Shown here one piece after another: positions 53,105-62,871 of a stretch of DNA of 62,940 nucleotides. The stretch covers positions 1 to 62,940 of the forward strand of contig NZ_FOOG01000019.1 in assembly GCF_900113125.1 (NCBI RefSeq). The letters run 5' to 3'. Numbering within the stretch: the stretch's first letter is position 1; every line of letters begins with the position of its first letter. The notes under the pieces are model-generated. The model saw only the letters and a list, made by a program, of their open reading frames with translations. It ran no database searches and was not told the DNA's origin. Source of the stretch: Halobacillus alkaliphilus. Its GTDB lineage: Bacteria; Bacillota; Bacilli; Bacillales; Halobacillaceae. Made by a program: the position numbers and the translations under genes.

Positions 53105-54283
53105 TTAACCGCCGGGAACTTTTAAATTCTTCTTTTTCTTAACTGGCTTTCCATACACTTTATTCGTAATCCACGAGGCTTGTTCAAATAAGAGCATCCC
53201 TACAAAAGCAGCAATGACGATATATAAACCGCTGAAAACCTTTAAGACCCCTGCAGCCGTACTTGCAATTACTACGGAAAACTCTCCACGTGCGCACATG
53301 GATAATCCCGCTCTTAGAGAAACACGCTTGGATAATCCATACAACGGACCACCAAGCACCCCTAATAAAATTTTAGAAAATATAGACCATACCAAGATGG
53401 ATACAAGCAGTCCTGCCATGGGCACCCCGTCTCCAAGCTCAATGGTCGTCCCAAAGTAGATAAAAAAAGTAGGAAGCATTAAATCTCTAACAGGGAATAC
53501 AGTCTGCTCGACTTTTTCAATTTTTCCAATCTCTGCTAGCATCATTCCCGCTAAAAATGCACCCAACACTTCAGATAATCCAAGTAACAGAGCGATTCCC
53601 CCAAAGGAAAGGGCAATCCCAACCAACAGCGCTATCTTAAAATCTTCATCATCAATTCGATCAAGAAACTTTTCAAAACGTTTAAAAAGGGTTTTACTTA
53701 ATATGATAGCTAAGGCTGCCAAACCTAAAATTTTACCTACTAAAAAAATAAAAGTGAGAGAAGTAAAAGTTTCCCCTGAGCTCACTCCAAATAAGATAGC
53801 CACAACAATGGGCGCAACCAGGTCTTCAAATATTAGTATAGCCAGCATAAATTCGGTTTCCGTATTAGCCATACGGCCACGGTCATCTAACAGCTTGGCG
53901 GTAATGGAAGAACTGGTCGCATACGTAATGCCGCCAATCAAAAAACTTGAAAATAGATCTAGATTAAATAAAAGAGCAATCCCCGTTGTAACCCCCAGGC
54001 TTAAGAAAACGTCGAGAAGCCCGGAAGGCCATATCTTTTTCGCAATGCCGCCCAGACGATTCACATTAAACTCAAGTCCTAATATGAAAAAGAGCAATAC
54101 AATTCCGATTTCACTGGCAAAATGCAGCAATTCGCTGTCGTGGAGGAAGTCAGCCAATATTATCCCTAATAAAATGTATAAAATGACATTGGGTACTTTT
54201 ATCTTCAAACTTAAGAATCCTAAGTAAAAGATGAAGAGTAAAATAAGCCCAGCCCCCAGTAAAGCCGGAAAATCAGTAGGCAC
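53105..54283 (-). CDS. khtU: Potassium/proton antiporter (KhtU type, CPA2)
   Basis: 392 residues with about 12 membrane segments. The CPA2 helix pair is visible: GIVLLFFILGLEFNVNRLGG and LAILIFEDLVAPIVVAILF (the conserved Asp of the ion site), then AFLAGMMLAEIGKIEKVEQTVFPVRDLMLPTFFIYFGTTIEL. It exports K+ in exchange for H+. Pairs with khtT, whose gene lies six bases upstream. The khtS gene of the B. subtilis operon is missing. Useful for ion balance in salty environments. Confidence 0.9.
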   Translation of the reverse strand: MPTDFPALLGAGLILLFIFYLGFLSLKIKVPNVILYILLGIILADFLHDSELLHFASEIGIVLLFFILGLEFNVNRLGGIAKKIWPSGLLDVFLSLGVTTGIALLFNLDLFSSFLIGGITYATSSSITAKLLDDRGRMANTETEFMLAILIFEDLVAPIVVAILFGVSSGETFTSLTFIFLVGKILGLAALAIILSKTLFKRFEKFLDRIDDEDFKIALLVGIALSFGGIALLLGLSEVLGAFLAGMMLAEIGKIEKVEQTVFPVRDLMLPTFFIYFGTTIELGDGVPMAGLLVSILVWSIFSKILLGVLGGPLYGLSKRVSLRAGLSMCARGEFSVVIASTAAGVLKVFSGLYIVIAAFVGMLLFEQASWITNKVYGKPVKKKKNLKVPGG

Positions 54284-54289
54284 TTATGA

Positions 54290-54778
54290 TCATTCCTCTC
54301 CTTTACACAAATCTGACAACGTGTCGATTTGTTCCTGTTTACCAATTGTCATGATGACGTCCCCGGGTACCAAGGTAGTATTCGCCTCAGGAATGGCGAT
54401 GGTTTCATCCCCTTTGACAATACCAATAATGGTGGCCCCTGTCTTATTCCTTATTTCCGATTCTTCAATTGTCTGATGAGCAATACTTGAACGCTTCGAT
54501 AATTCAACCCAGTCAATAACAATCTGATTTTTGAAAATTTTCAATTTATCAGCATCTACCGGCTGGTAAGTAGCACCTAATAATTGTGCTCCAAGCTCTC
54601 TTGTCTCATCGGACGTAAGATCCATTGCAAAATCAGCCTCTTCACTATCTGCATCTTCGAAAAAATAAAGTTCTCTTTTGCCTGTGTGGTGGACAATTAA
54701 CACAAGCATGCTGTCTTCACCTGTTTTTAAAGAGATCTTTTGACCAATCCCAGGCAGCTGGGATATTGAAATGTTCAT
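54290..54778 (-). CDS. khtT: KhtT-type regulatory subunit (RCK_C domain)
   Basis: 162 residues. N-terminal domain MNISISQLPGIGQKISLKTG, C-terminal RCK_C/TrkA-C domain from about residue 75: ELSKRSSIAHQTIEESEIRNKTGATIIGIVKGDETIAIPEANTTLVPGDVIMTIGKQEQIDTL. In B. subtilis this subunit binds a dinucleotide second messenger and controls KhtU. Translated just ahead of khtU, with a possible RBS overlap, so expression is coupled. Confidence 0.9.
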   Translation of the reverse strand: MNISISQLPGIGQKISLKTGEDSMLVLIVHHTGKRELYFFEDADSEEADFAMDLTSDETRELGAQLLGATYQPVDADKLKIFKNQIVIDWVELSKRSSIAHQTIEESEIRNKTGATIIGIVKGDETIAIPEANTTLVPGDVIMTIGKQEQIDTLSDLCKGEE

Positions 54779-54997
54779 CTGACCAGCACTCCTTACTTTC
54801 TTCTTCCATTTAATTATAACAGAACGCTCCCTATCGATAGGACTTGATTCTATATGAAAAGGAATTTCTTTATCATTTGAGTAATTATAAATGCTTTGGA
54901 CGGTTCAAATTACTTTAATCTCCCCACCTAATTTGTCATCTGATATGGTGTGTGGTAATTTAAAATAGGTAAAACGATACCTTAGGAGGTTAAAATA

Positions 54998-55708
54998 ATG
55001 ACAACACATATTGGGGCTGAAAAAGGTGAAATAGCAGAAAAAATCCTTCTTCCCGGAGACCCTTTACGAGCTAAATATATAGCTGAAAACTTCTTAGATA
55101 ATCCTGTTTGTTATAACGAGGTCCGCGGAATGTATGGTTACACGGGGACCTATAAAGGAGAGCGGATATCTGTACAAGGTACTGGTATGGGGGTTCCGTC
55201 TATTTCAATATACGTAAATGAATTGATCGAAGGCTATGGCGTAAAGCAATTAATTCGTGTTGGATCTTGCGGAGCCTTGCAAAATGATGTGAAAGTAAGA
55301 GATGTTATCCTTGCTTCTACTTCCACAACGGATTCCCAAATGAACCGGATGGTTTTTGGCGGTATCGATTTCGCTCCTGCTGCAGATTTCAATTTATTAA
55401 AAAATGCTTATGACGCCGGTACTGAAAAAGGTTTAAAATTACGGGTCGGCAATGTATTTACGAGCGACAGTTTTTATCGTGACAATGCGATGGATTTATT
55501 CAAACAGCTGGCTGACTATAATGTATTAGCAGTTGAGATGGAAACCACAGCTCTTTATACTTTAGCAGCGAAACATGGTTGTCAAGCTCTATCCGTACTA
55601 ACTGTAAGCGATCATATCCTAACAGGGGAAGAAACAACTTCCGAAGAGCGTCAGACTACCTTTAATGAAATGATTGAGGTCGCGTTGGAAGCTGCCATTC
55701 AAGAGTAA
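54998..55708 (+). CDS. deoD: Purine nucleoside phosphorylase (DeoD type)
   Basis: 236 residues, the standard hexameric PNP length. It splits purine nucleosides with phosphate for salvage. Signatures: [19 protein letters not shown] (near the start), [56 protein letters not shown], and the catalytic Asp in [23 protein letters not shown] terminator follows directly. Confidence 0.97.
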   Translation: MTTHIGAEKGEIAEKILLPGDPLRAKYIAENFLDNPVCYNEVRGMYGYTGTYKGERISVQGTGMGVPSISIYVNELIEGYGVKQLIRVGSCGALQNDVKVRDVILASTSTTDSQMNRMVFGGIDFAPAADFNLLKNAYDAGTEKGLKLRVGNVFTSDSFYRDNAMDLFKQLADYNVLAVEMETTALYTLAAKHGCQALSVLTVSDHILTGEETTSEERQTTFNEMIEVALEAAIQE

Positions 55709-55710
55709 TT

Positions 55711-55745
55711 AAGGACACCCTCTTTCGAAGAGGGTGTCTTTAATT
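55711..55745. terminator. Terminator between deoD and the small gene at 55740
   Basis: GACACCCTCTT and AAGAGGGTGTC pair around TCG, then TTTAATTTT. It serves deoD and probably the convergent small gene. Confidence 0.88.
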
Positions 55746-55961
55746 TTGTTTAATTTCAATCAGATCTTTTAATTCCAATTCATAAATCGTATCTCCTGCA
55801 ATAACCAGAAAAAACTCGGGACGTATCTGTTCAAGTATCCCGCGAAAGGTTAGTTCTCTGGTATAAACGACTACGCATTTACCTTGGTTTTTATAGAGGC
55901 TTTTTAATCGATCAGTCTCCAGGATAGATCGAGGGATGGAATCAGGTAATTTTAGTGCCAA
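55740..55961 (-). CDS. Small conserved-looking protein, perhaps Sm-like
   Basis: 73 residues, MALKLPDSIPRSILETDRLK at the start. The middle part KCVVVYTRELTFRGILEQIRPEFFLVIAGDTIYELELKDLIEIKQN is a run of beta strands reminiscent of Sm/LSm or DUF2642-type folds, but no hallmark is certain. It starts after GGGGGTAA and ends at the deoD terminator. The gap 55962-56254 upstream shows no other gene. Function unknown. Confidence 0.6.
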   Translation of the reverse strand: MALKLPDSIPRSILETDRLKSLYKNQGKCVVVYTRELTFRGILEQIRPEFFLVIAGDTIYELELKDLIEIKQN

Positions 55962-56254
55962 AGTATTACCCCCTGCATGACAGCTTTCTTTATCTTATAC
56001 AGTTTCTTTGGTTACGTTTGGGCCTCCATCTTCTAATTTCACCCCCCTTTTATCGTTCAGGTTTAAGGGTCTTTATTCAAGTATTCCTAATTCAGTTTAA
56101 AATTATGACCAGGTTAGTGTCCCCCTTTACCTGCATGCTTTTTTAAGACGTCCAACCTAAAATTATGATATAATTACCATGTTCTGATTTAATAAGAGTC
56201 AGAAACTGCAATTTTATATACATACATTTCTTAATTTGTGGAAAGGATGTCAAC

Positions 56255-56737
56255 ATGTTGTTGGACTTACTGCATAATTTCCCTTTATGGGCTTCAATTG
56301 CTTCGATTTTTTTTGCTCAAATAGTAAAAATTCCGATTCAATTTATTGCATCTAGAAACTTTAACCCCAGTCTGGCATTCAGCACCGGAGGCATGCCAAG
56401 CAGTCATTCGGCTGCCGTAACGGCGCTCGCTACAGGCGTCGGAATCCAACAAGGGTTTAATTCATCAATTTTTGCCGTTGCTTGTGTGTTTACCATCATT
56501 GTCATGTTCGATTCAACTGGAGTTCGGAGGCAAACTGGAGAACAGGCCATTATGCTGAACATTTTAACGAATGACTTTAACCGGTTTGTGAATGAAGCAA
56601 GAGACTGGGGTAATAAAGAACAGTACCAGAAGAAAGAAGAATTGAAAGAATTATTAGGGCATCAGCCCATTGAGGTTTTCTTCGGAGGATTGACAGGAAT
56701 TTTATTAACCTTTTTGCTCTACGCCTGGATTTACTAA
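56255..56737 (+). CDS. yuiD: YuiD, divergent PAP2/DUF212 membrane protein
   Basis: 160 residues. Motifs SGGMPSSHSAAVTALATGVGI (in the sequence FSTGGMPSSHSAAV, about 45-58) and MFDSTGVRRQTGEQAIMLN define the YuiD/DUF212 family, related to acid phosphatase PAP2 enzymes. Four or so membrane segments, ending LTGILLTFLLYAWIY. Its own enzymatic activity is unknown. RBS GGAAAGGATG. Beside yuiC, as in B. subtilis. Confidence 0.93.
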   Translation: MLLDLLHNFPLWASIASIFFAQIVKIPIQFIASRNFNPSLAFSTGGMPSSHSAAVTALATGVGIQQGFNSSIFAVACVFTIIVMFDSTGVRRQTGEQAIMLNILTNDFNRFVNEARDWGNKEQYQKKEELKELLGHQPIEVFFGGLTGILLTFLLYAWIY

Positions 56738-56770
56738 CCTGCAAGTTGATATCTAAATATACGTAACGTT

Positions 56771-56807
56771 AAAAAAGAAGGGTTCCCCGTGAGAACCCTT
56801 CTTTTTT
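56771..56807. terminator. Bidirectional terminator between yuiD and yuiC
   Basis: AAAAAAGAAGGGTTC and GAACCCTTCTTTTTT pair, loop CCCGTGA. Confidence 0.9.
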
Positions 56808-57447
56808 AACGTTTTAAAATTTGAGATCGGAATACTTGTAAGGACTCGTTCTCATTCAGTACATTCAACCGCTCTTCTGAAAGAGTTCCATTACCCTCTT
56901 CTATTATATATACATCTAACGTTTTTTTACCCCATTGTTTGTAAACCTCTTCTACAGTTGAAAAGTATAAATCAAGTTCATTCCCTTGAATAGCAGCCCC
57001 TTTATCTGCAACTACCCCATAACCATAATCAGGAATAAAAAGTACGGTTCCTATAGGAAAGACATCCAGATCGGCAGCAATCGTTGAATATAGATCTCTT
57101 TTTACATTAACCCCAGAAAAAGTAATGCCATAACCAGGGTGATCCGGGGTCTTTCCCGTGGATTCCGGACCTGCTGTGTACCCGGTAGCTGTGACAGTGT
57201 GAGATTGAAATTGAGATAAGTCAAGCGTTTCTGCAAGCTTCCGTTCAGATTCTTCAGCAGCCCTTGAAAGAAGTACAGGTTGAGTGGCGGAAGCTTCTAA
57301 AATATACTCAGGAGCGTCTTTTCTAAACTTAACAGAGACCCATTCATCAAAATCTCCCATTGATAGATTGGACACATTGGCTACTGTATTGTATAAAGCT
57401 AAAATAAACAATGTAAATAGCAATGTTTTTTTCAGGCGTTTGCTCAT
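56806..57447 (-). CDS. yuiC: YuiC, 3D-domain cell-wall protein
   Basis: 213 residues from [20 protein letters not shown], a start with AGAGGTG ahead of it. One N-terminal membrane segment, then an external region and the C-terminal 3D domain: [52 protein letters not shown] with its conserved Asp residues. YuiC is a muralytic enzyme (stationary-phase, Sps/MltA-like) in B. subtilis. Acts at the outer face of the membrane. Confidence 0.92.
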   Translation of the reverse strand: MSKRLKKTLLFTLFILALYNTVANVSNLSMGDFDEWVSVKFRKDAPEYILEASATQPVLLSRAAEESERKLAETLDLSQFQSHTVTATGYTAGPESTGKTPDHPGYGITFSGVNVKRDLYSTIAADLDVFPIGTVLFIPDYGYGVVADKGAAIQGNELDLYFSTVEEVYKQWGKKTLDVYIIEEGNGTLSEERLNVLNENESLQVFRSQILKR

Positions 57448-57655
57448 GAAAATCACCTCTAGGTGTAATCATGTCCAAGCTCGAATAAATTATACAGAAC
57501 TATTCAATGGAAGGATGAAAAAGCAGATGTCATTAAAATGATCCTCATACTTTACTAAAAAGAAAGTTAACTCATTTTCTTTTTCATTGGGAGAAGTGAA
57601 GGGCTCTTTAGGTGCCCCTCCCGAGTGTACAGAACCCATTAACAGAACTTATAGA

Positions 57656-57690
57656 AAAACAGCCTCTTCACTAACAGAAGAGGCCGTTTA
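57656..57690 (-). terminator. yuiB terminator
   Basis: On the minus strand AACGGCCTCTT and AAGAGGCTGTT pair across nine bases, then TTTCT, directly after yuiB. Confidence 0.8.
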
Positions 57691-58008
57691 TTAAAACATT
57701 TGATAGCCATTTTTTCTTAACCAGCGGATTACAAGGCCAGCGACAATGGTACCAGCTAAACCGCTCGCCAAAATCAATATATCAACCACTTGTAAATTTA
57801 CTAACTTTGCAAATACAGTTGGAAACGAAGTGGTTGGTTGTGAAAAGTACTCTGTCCAAGGAAAGTCGTCAACGATAAACAGAACGATTACTGGATAAAC
57901 GAATGACATAACCCACGAGGATCGTAAAAGCATGTTCAAAAGGAAAGATATCCCAAAAAACAATACAAAAAACAATAAAATAGAAACAAAAAACTGAATG
58001 ATGTTCAA
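57691..58008 (-). CDS. yuiB: YuiB-like membrane protein
   Basis: 105 residues with three membrane segments: IIQFFVSILLFFVLFFGISFLLNMLL, SFVYPVIVLFIV and VDILILASGLAGTIVAGLVIRWLRKNGYQMF. The beginning MNIIQFFVSILLFFVLFFGI fits the YuiB family. RBS AGGGGGAAC. Positioned between yuiC and yumB as in B. subtilis. Function unknown. Confidence 0.9.
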   Translation of the reverse strand: MNIIQFFVSILLFFVLFFGISFLLNMLLRSSWVMSFVYPVIVLFIVDDFPWTEYFSQPTTSFPTVFAKLVNLQVVDILILASGLAGTIVAGLVIRWLRKNGYQMF

Positions 58009-58101
58009 TGAAGTTCCCCCTAAACTTACACTTGCCTATTTATAATCCAAAACTCATTCTATAACTGATAATAGTAAAGCGCAAGCGCTCTATAAGCTAA
58101 G

Positions 58102-58136
58102 AAAAAAGCAAAGGCAACGATCTGCCTTTGCTTCTT
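58102..58136 (-). terminator. yumB terminator
   Basis: On the minus strand GCAAAGGCA and TGCCTTTGC pair around GATCGT, then TTTTTTC. Confidence 0.85.
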
Positions 58137-58155
58137 GAACAAATGATTCACAACA

Positions 58156-59376
58156 TTATTGGAAAAAGTTCAGCTTACCTTTCTTCAAAACAAGACCAGG
58201 ACCGCCAAGTTTAAGAAGATAGCGATTATCAATTACCTTCTTCATCGCAGAAGCAGACCAGCCGAAGAGTTTCTTGTCATTAAACACTACGCCAATCGCA
58301 TCTTTATGACCTAGAGAAGCGACAGTACCTTTAAGATCTGGAGTGAAAGGCTCTAAGTGCTTATCGCCTTTTACAAGCTTGGTAAGGTTGTCTGCTGTCT
58401 GCTCAGCCATTTGAATAGCAATTTGAGCTGTCGGCGGATATGGGCGTTCTGTTTCTTCGTTAATAAGCAAAGCACAGTCCCCTACGATAAATACATCGTC
58501 ATGTCCTGCAGGGCGCAAATCGTCACTCACAGGAGTACGTCCCCTGTTAGACTCAAATCCTGCTTGTTCGACCAAGCTGTTACCGCGTACGCCAGCGGCC
58601 CATACAACTGTGTTCGTAGGAATTTCTTCACGTTGTTCATCTTTTTCAAAAACCAGTTTATTTTCAGTAACTTCTTTAATCATTGCACCGATTTTGAATT
58701 CAACTCCGCGGCCCTCCAGAGAGTTCATGGCATATTCAACCAATTCAGGATCAAACCCTGGCAAGGCTGAAGGAGCAGCTTCTACGTTAATAATACGTAC
58801 CTTTTCACGAGGAATATCATATTCCCGGCATAGCTGTGGAACGCGGTTAGCTAGCTCTCCAACAAATTCAATCCCTGTAAAGCCAGCTCCACCAACGACA
58901 ATATTTAAACGCTCTTGTTTTTTGTCAGCTTCATTATTATATTTAGCAAAGTTGTACTCGATATGCTGACGAATCAGACGCGCACTGTTGATACTTCCAA
59001 TCGTGAAAGCATGCTCTTTTAAGCCCGGGATTCCGAATGTAGCTGCTTCGTAACCTAAACCAATGACTAAATAATCGTACATTAAATCGCCGTTTTCGAG
59101 CATAACTCGTTTTTCGGATGGCTTAATTTCTGTTACCGTATCCTGTACAAAGTTAATCTTACTTGTGTTGATAACGTCTTTAATAGGAATACGTGTATGG
59201 TCATGGTGAAGTGTACCTGCAGCATTTTCATGTAGCCAGGTGGTTTGGTAATGGTAGCTGTGCTTGTTTACCAATGTAACGTTTGCTTCATTCACACCTA
59301 AACTTTTTTGAAGTTTAACCGCTGTAATAATACCCCCATATCCTGCACCGAGGATGACTATGTTAGGATTTTTCAT
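58156..59376 (-). CDS. yumB: Type II NADH dehydrogenase (YumB)
   Basis: 406 residues. A membrane-associated FAD enzyme that passes electrons from NADH to menaquinone, without proton pumping. FAD loop [17 protein letters not shown] (residues 5-21), NADH loop [20 protein letters not shown] (about 160-180), then [16 protein letters not shown] and [33 protein letters not shown]. Its product menaquinol depends on the men genes of this window. A Rex-like site is in front of it. B. subtilis yumB is in the same neighbourhood. Confidence 0.95.
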   Translation of the reverse strand: MKNPNIVILGAGYGGIITAVKLQKSLGVNEANVTLVNKHSYHYQTTWLHENAAGTLHHDHTRIPIKDVINTSKINFVQDTVTEIKPSEKRVMLENGDLMYDYLVIGLGYEAATFGIPGLKEHAFTIGSINSARLIRQHIEYNFAKYNNEADKKQERLNIVVGGAGFTGIEFVGELANRVPQLCREYDIPREKVRIINVEAAPSALPGFDPELVEYAMNSLEGRGVEFKIGAMIKEVTENKLVFEKDEQREEIPTNTVVWAAGVRGNSLVEQAGFESNRGRTPVSDDLRPAGHDDVFIVGDCALLINEETERPYPPTAQIAIQMAEQTADNLTKLVKGDKHLEPFTPDLKGTVASLGHKDAIGVVFNDKKLFGWSASAMKKVIDNRYLLKLGGPGLVLKKGKLNFFQ

Positions 59377-59425
59377 GAATAATCACTTCCATCTCGTAAT
59401 ATTTTATTTATCCGTTGAGTGTTCT

Positions 59426-59443
59426 TTGTGACTACTTTCACAC
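59426..59443 (-). promoter_or_regulatory. Rex-like redox operator upstream of yumB
   Basis: TTGTGA, six bases, TCACAC: 11 of the 12 fixed positions of the Rex consensus TTGTGA-N6-TCACAA. It lies 50-67 bases upstream of the yumB ATG. Rex represses NADH-consuming genes when NADH/NAD is low and controls ndh in B. subtilis. Confidence 0.6.
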
Positions 59444-59673
59444 ATAATATTATAAAAAAATGTCGTTATTCTAATATGTTTGTCACAAATTCGTTAACTA
59501 GTGTCTAGTCTCATATTAGACTTTTTTATTTTCATTTTCAACCCATAATCTCTTTATCAAAATAATGGAATTATTACACGTTATTGTAAAGGGTTACAAG
59601 AGGGCTGTTTCCCATTCAAAAATATTTTGTGATAGAATGTACGTTAGTGACATTTTTCAACAGGAGGTAAATT

Positions 59674-60660
59674 ATGAGTGATAAGATATATGATATAACG
59701 GTCATTGGTGCTGGACCCGTCGGCTTATTCACCGCTTTTTACGGTGGTATGCGTCAAGCCAGTGTCAAAATCATCGAGAGTCTTCCTCATCTTGGCGGCC
59801 AGCTCACTGCATTATATCCTGAAAAATATATTTTCGATGTAGCGGGCTTTCCAAGAGTCCGTGCTCAGGAACTGGTTGATAATCTTGAAGAGCAGGCAAT
59901 GGCGTTTGACCCAACGATTGCATTGGAACAATCGGTTGAATCAGTCGAACGTGTAGAAGATGATGTTCTCAAACTAACCACTAACAAGGAAGTACATTAT
60001 ACGAAAACCCTTATTGTTACAGCAGGAAATGGGGCCTTCCAGCCGCGTAAACTTAAAATTGAAGGCACTGATAAATATGAAGATACCAATTTGCATTATC
60101 ATGTTAATGATATGAATAAATTTGCCGGTAAGAATGTCATGATCTGCGGGGGCGGCGACTCCGCTGTAGACTGGGCTCTTATGCTTGAACCAATTGCAAA
60201 CCAGGTGACACTGGTACACAGAAGGGATAAATTCAGAGCTCATGAACATAGTGTAGCCCAATTGGAGAACTCTAATGTGAAATTAATGACTCCTTTTGCC
60301 CCTGAAAAAATGATTGGTGAAGAACGAATAGAACAAGTTGAATTACATGAAGTCAAAGGTGATCGTGTAGAGACGATTGATGTTGATGATGTCATCGTCA
60401 ATTACGGCTTCATATCATCCTTAGGACCAATTAAGGACTGGGAACTTGAAATTGATAAAAACAGCATTGTTGTGAATTCTAAGATGGAAACCAATATAAA
60501 AGGAATTTATGCAGCCGGTGATATTTGTACTTATCCCGGAAAAGTCAAATTAATTGCTTCCGGTTTTGGAGAAGGACCGACAGCTGTCAATAATGCCAAA
60601 GCCTATATAGACCCAGGCGCACGCGTACAGCCCAAGCATTCTACAAGCATGTTTTCGTAA
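59674..60660 (+). CDS. yumC: Ferredoxin/flavodoxin-NADP reductase (YumC)
   Basis: 328 residues, thioredoxin-reductase-like FNR. FAD loop [21 protein letters not shown] (7-27), NADPH loop [17 protein letters not shown] (about 152-168) and C-terminal [37 protein letters not shown]. There is no redox-active Cys pair, as expected for this family and unlike true thioredoxin reductases. RBS CAGGAGG. Divergent from yumB. Reduces ferredoxin or flavodoxin using NADPH. Confidence 0.95.
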   Translation: MSDKIYDITVIGAGPVGLFTAFYGGMRQASVKIIESLPHLGGQLTALYPEKYIFDVAGFPRVRAQELVDNLEEQAMAFDPTIALEQSVESVERVEDDVLKLTTNKEVHYTKTLIVTAGNGAFQPRKLKIEGTDKYEDTNLHYHVNDMNKFAGKNVMICGGGDSAVDWALMLEPIANQVTLVHRRDKFRAHEHSVAQLENSNVKLMTPFAPEKMIGEERIEQVELHEVKGDRVETIDVDDVIVNYGFISSLGPIKDWELEIDKNSIVVNSKMETNIKGIYAAGDICTYPGKVKLIASGFGEGPTAVNNAKAYIDPGARVQPKHSTSMFS

Positions 60661-60669
60661 GACACAACA

Positions 60670-60698
60670 AGGAGACCCTTCCAGGTCTCCTTTTTTTA
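60670..60698. terminator. Terminator between yumC and the small membrane gene
   Basis: AAGGAGACC and GGTCTCCTTTTTTT pair around CTTCCA, just after the yumC stop. Confidence 0.85.
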
Positions 60699-60941
60699 TG
60701 GTTTATTTTGAGCTGCTCGATCTTCACGATTCTTGATTGCTATATCTTTGACATGTTGGGAAACCTGGATTCCTCCGATCACGTAAATAAAGGTTAAAAT
60801 TAAATTCTGTACATTCATATCTATAGTCCCAAGACGTACATACTGAAGCATGGTAACCCCGAGCGTTATAAAAAAACCTATAATGATAGCACTAATTCTG
60901 TATTCATTCATCGACAAACAGTCTCGTAATGCCTGCTTCAT
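60696..60941 (-). CDS. Small membrane protein
   Basis: 81 residues from MKQALRDCLSMNEYRISAII, where GGAGAGGAG lies ten bases ahead; the longer reading frame has no signal. Two membrane helices: ISAIIIGFFITLGVTMLQYV and VQNLILTFIYVIGGIQVSQHV, then a basic tail. No family recognised. It ends at the yumC terminator. Confidence 0.72.
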   Translation of the reverse strand: MKQALRDCLSMNEYRISAIIIGFFITLGVTMLQYVRLGTIDMNVQNLILTFIYVIGGIQVSQHVKDIAIKNREDRAAQNKP

Positions 60942-61145
60942 TTTGGTGCTCTCCTCTCCAAACAGATGATTTACTTTCATATATATGGAGGGAGAAACAA
61001 AAAAATTATCACATAAAAGAATCTGCTTTTTAGGACAGCTACTGCTCAAGAAGAGCTTTTTGGCGAAATCAAAATTTATATAAAAGTCACCGGGCATTTT
61101 AACTAGAAGCAAAACAACAGTAGTTACCCCTCAGGACATAAAAAT

Positions 61146-61180
61146 AGCTTGCAGAAAAACCAGGGGGTTTTCTACAAGCT
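61146..61180 (-). terminator. Terminator of the iron-sulfur assembly gene
   Basis: On the minus strand AGCTTGTAGAAAACC and GGTTTTTCTGCAAGCT pair around CCCT, followed by ATTTTTATG. Confidence 0.75.
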
Positions 61181-61222
61181 GTGATCTTCCTTAAAAGGAA
61201 AGGAAAGTTTTATTTTTATTGC

Positions 61223-61585
61223 TTAGCAGTTAGGGTCAGGACTTCCTGCGTTTGTCGCTGTCTTAAATGAAGACCCACATCCACAGGATACGATGGCATT
61301 CGGATTATCAATTGTAAATCCTCCGCCCATCATGTTCTGTTTAAAATCTATAGTTGTACCTTCTATAATAGCAGCATCTTGTCGGTTAATCACAACAGGA
61401 ATCCCGTTTGATTCTTCTGTAAGATCCAGTTCTTCATTAATTTCATCTTCTAAGCCCATGGCATATGATAATCCACTGCAGCCTCCGCCTTTCACACCAA
61501 AACGAAGACGTACGTCATTAGAATCTTCTTCTTTCAACATTTCCTTTATTTGGTGACTTGCCGCTTCTGTAATATTTAGAATCAT
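61223..61585 (-). CDS. Iron-sulfur cluster carrier, IscA/ErpA (YutM type)
   Basis: 120 residues. A-type carrier: GVKGGGCSGLSYAMGLEDEI (first Cys), then the C-terminal SCGCGSSF pair. These three cysteines bind the cluster. It hands Fe-S clusters to target proteins in the cytoplasm. AGGAGTG lies upstream of the ATG. B. subtilis yutM lies close to yumC, as here. The exact member (ErpA or SufA role) cannot be decided. Confidence 0.92.
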   Translation of the reverse strand: MILNITEAASHQIKEMLKEEDSNDVRLRFGVKGGGCSGLSYAMGLEDEINEELDLTEESNGIPVVINRQDAAIIEGTTIDFKQNMMGGGFTIDNPNAIVSCGCGSSFKTATNAGSPDPNC

Positions 61586-61742
61586 CCTGAGCCACTCCTT
61601 TCTTTCTTAATGCTAGTATACTAACGACTGTCATAATTATCAAATGGATGAAATGCCAATCGTTCACATTCTAAATAATGTTTGAATAGGGTGTACACGG
61701 AGAATAAGCATTAAAGATATTGAATTAGAAAGTAGGACGACT

Positions 61743-62438
61743 ATGGTTTCCACCTTAATTACCCATGTTCCATCTACAACTTTACATCTGCTTGCAGGTG
61801 CTTTGATTATGTATGCTTTTTTTGGAAAAAAAGAATATACAACTAAGCAGCGCGCTCTAATTATGAGTCTAGGTTTTATCGTTCTGATTCCGGATGTACC
61901 TAAGTTTCTTGGTACTACTGCTTTCCATTCGCTGATCAGCCTTCCTTTTTTATCCTTATTACTGGCTATATTTATTCAAAAAAGGACTAAAGCAAAGTAT
62001 TGGTATAGTTTATTAGCAACGTTTACTACTTTTATGGGAGGAGCGCTGCTCATTGATTGGATCGGAAATGGCTCACGCCTTTTTTCTCCTCTCTCGAATA
62101 AGAATTATGCGTTCACACTGCTCAAACACGAGCTGCTATTAATATTACTGATGACTATTGTGTTACTTATCGTATTAAAAACAAGCAATAAATTGATTCT
62201 TACGGCTGGATTGCTTATTGCCCTTAGTTTCTTATCATTAAAAGCTTATGGAAAATTAGAATTACAAAGCTATCTACGAAATCAAATTCAGGTCGCGCCT
62301 ATCAAGTGGATAGAAGTTGAACCACATGGGTTTTTAGGAAACAAGTGGGAGTTTGTCGTAATGGCTCAAGATAAAAAGTTCCGCGGTACAGCCTCTTTGC
62401 TTGGAGACGATGTAAAAATCACTAGCCGGATGAAATAA
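61743..62438 (+). CDS. Membrane protein, possibly DUF457 metal-dependent hydrolase type
   Basis: 231 residues with about five membrane segments. The pattern HLLAGALIMYAFF, IPDVPKFLGTTAFHSLISLPFL and GGALLIDWIGNGSRLFSPLSNKNYAF recalls the DUF457/YdjM family (usual pattern: H, PD, H-S, and D with W-G near L-F-P). The usual second His after the THSL site is not clear, so the metal centre may be incomplete. The C-terminal 65 residues are soluble, ending KITSRMK. A single gene with a weak RBS. Confidence 0.6.
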   Translation: MVSTLITHVPSTTLHLLAGALIMYAFFGKKEYTTKQRALIMSLGFIVLIPDVPKFLGTTAFHSLISLPFLSLLLAIFIQKRTKAKYWYSLLATFTTFMGGALLIDWIGNGSRLFSPLSNKNYAFTLLKHELLLILLMTIVLLIVLKTSNKLILTAGLLIALSFLSLKAYGKLELQSYLRNQIQVAPIKWIEVEPHGFLGNKWEFVVMAQDKKFRGTASLLGDDVKITSRMK

Positions 62439-62821
62439 TCCTCATTCTTCTGGGCACCCTGCTATGTTGTAAATTACAAGTTCTGTTAAGCATTATTGTT
62501 GTTTCATAAAGACGTATTAAGGTCCAAACTGTGTAAGACTCCGTTTCTAGATATTCTGTGGAAAAAGGGGCTCCTGGGAACGGCTCGGCCAGCTACATCG
62601 CCCAGGCACTCGCGTCATAAGACGATCATCAAAAGGAATGCGTTTTTTCAATCCGTTGATGAGCGGCTTATGTCTCAATGTCTAGGTGATGCCAAGACGA
62701 GTTGTTTCCGTAGCCGCCCTCATCTATTGTTTGCAATGGATCCGAATTATTTCGAAATGGAGTCTTGCACTATCGGGAGCTTATCTGTAATGAGTATCAC
62801 GGAGACGGACTTAATAACAAA
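62439..62821. other. Gene-free stretch at the right edge
   Basis: No convincing gene. The part around 62560-62760 is richer in GC than its surroundings (CTCCTGGGAACGGCTCGGCC) and its reading frames lack ribosome sites; it may be a dispersed intergenic element. A -10-like TATAAT occurs near 62920. Confidence 0.5.
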
Positions 62822-62871
62822 AGAAGGCATCTGAGAGATGCCTTCTCAGGCTGTCGAGAAAGTCTCGGCAG
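62822..62871. terminator. Two consecutive hairpins
   Basis: AGAAGGCATCT / AGATGCCTTCT (62822-62846, 11 perfect pairs, loop GAG) is followed by CTGTCGAGA / TCTCGGCAG (62851-62871), then CTTTTATTTGTTTTCC. The second resembles a terminator. Confidence 0.65.

Noticed and set aside
62496-62834. 112-codon frame near the right edge
   Set aside because: No ribosome site, odd composition (Arg, Ser, His and Cys rich) and it enters the hairpins; not supported as a gene.
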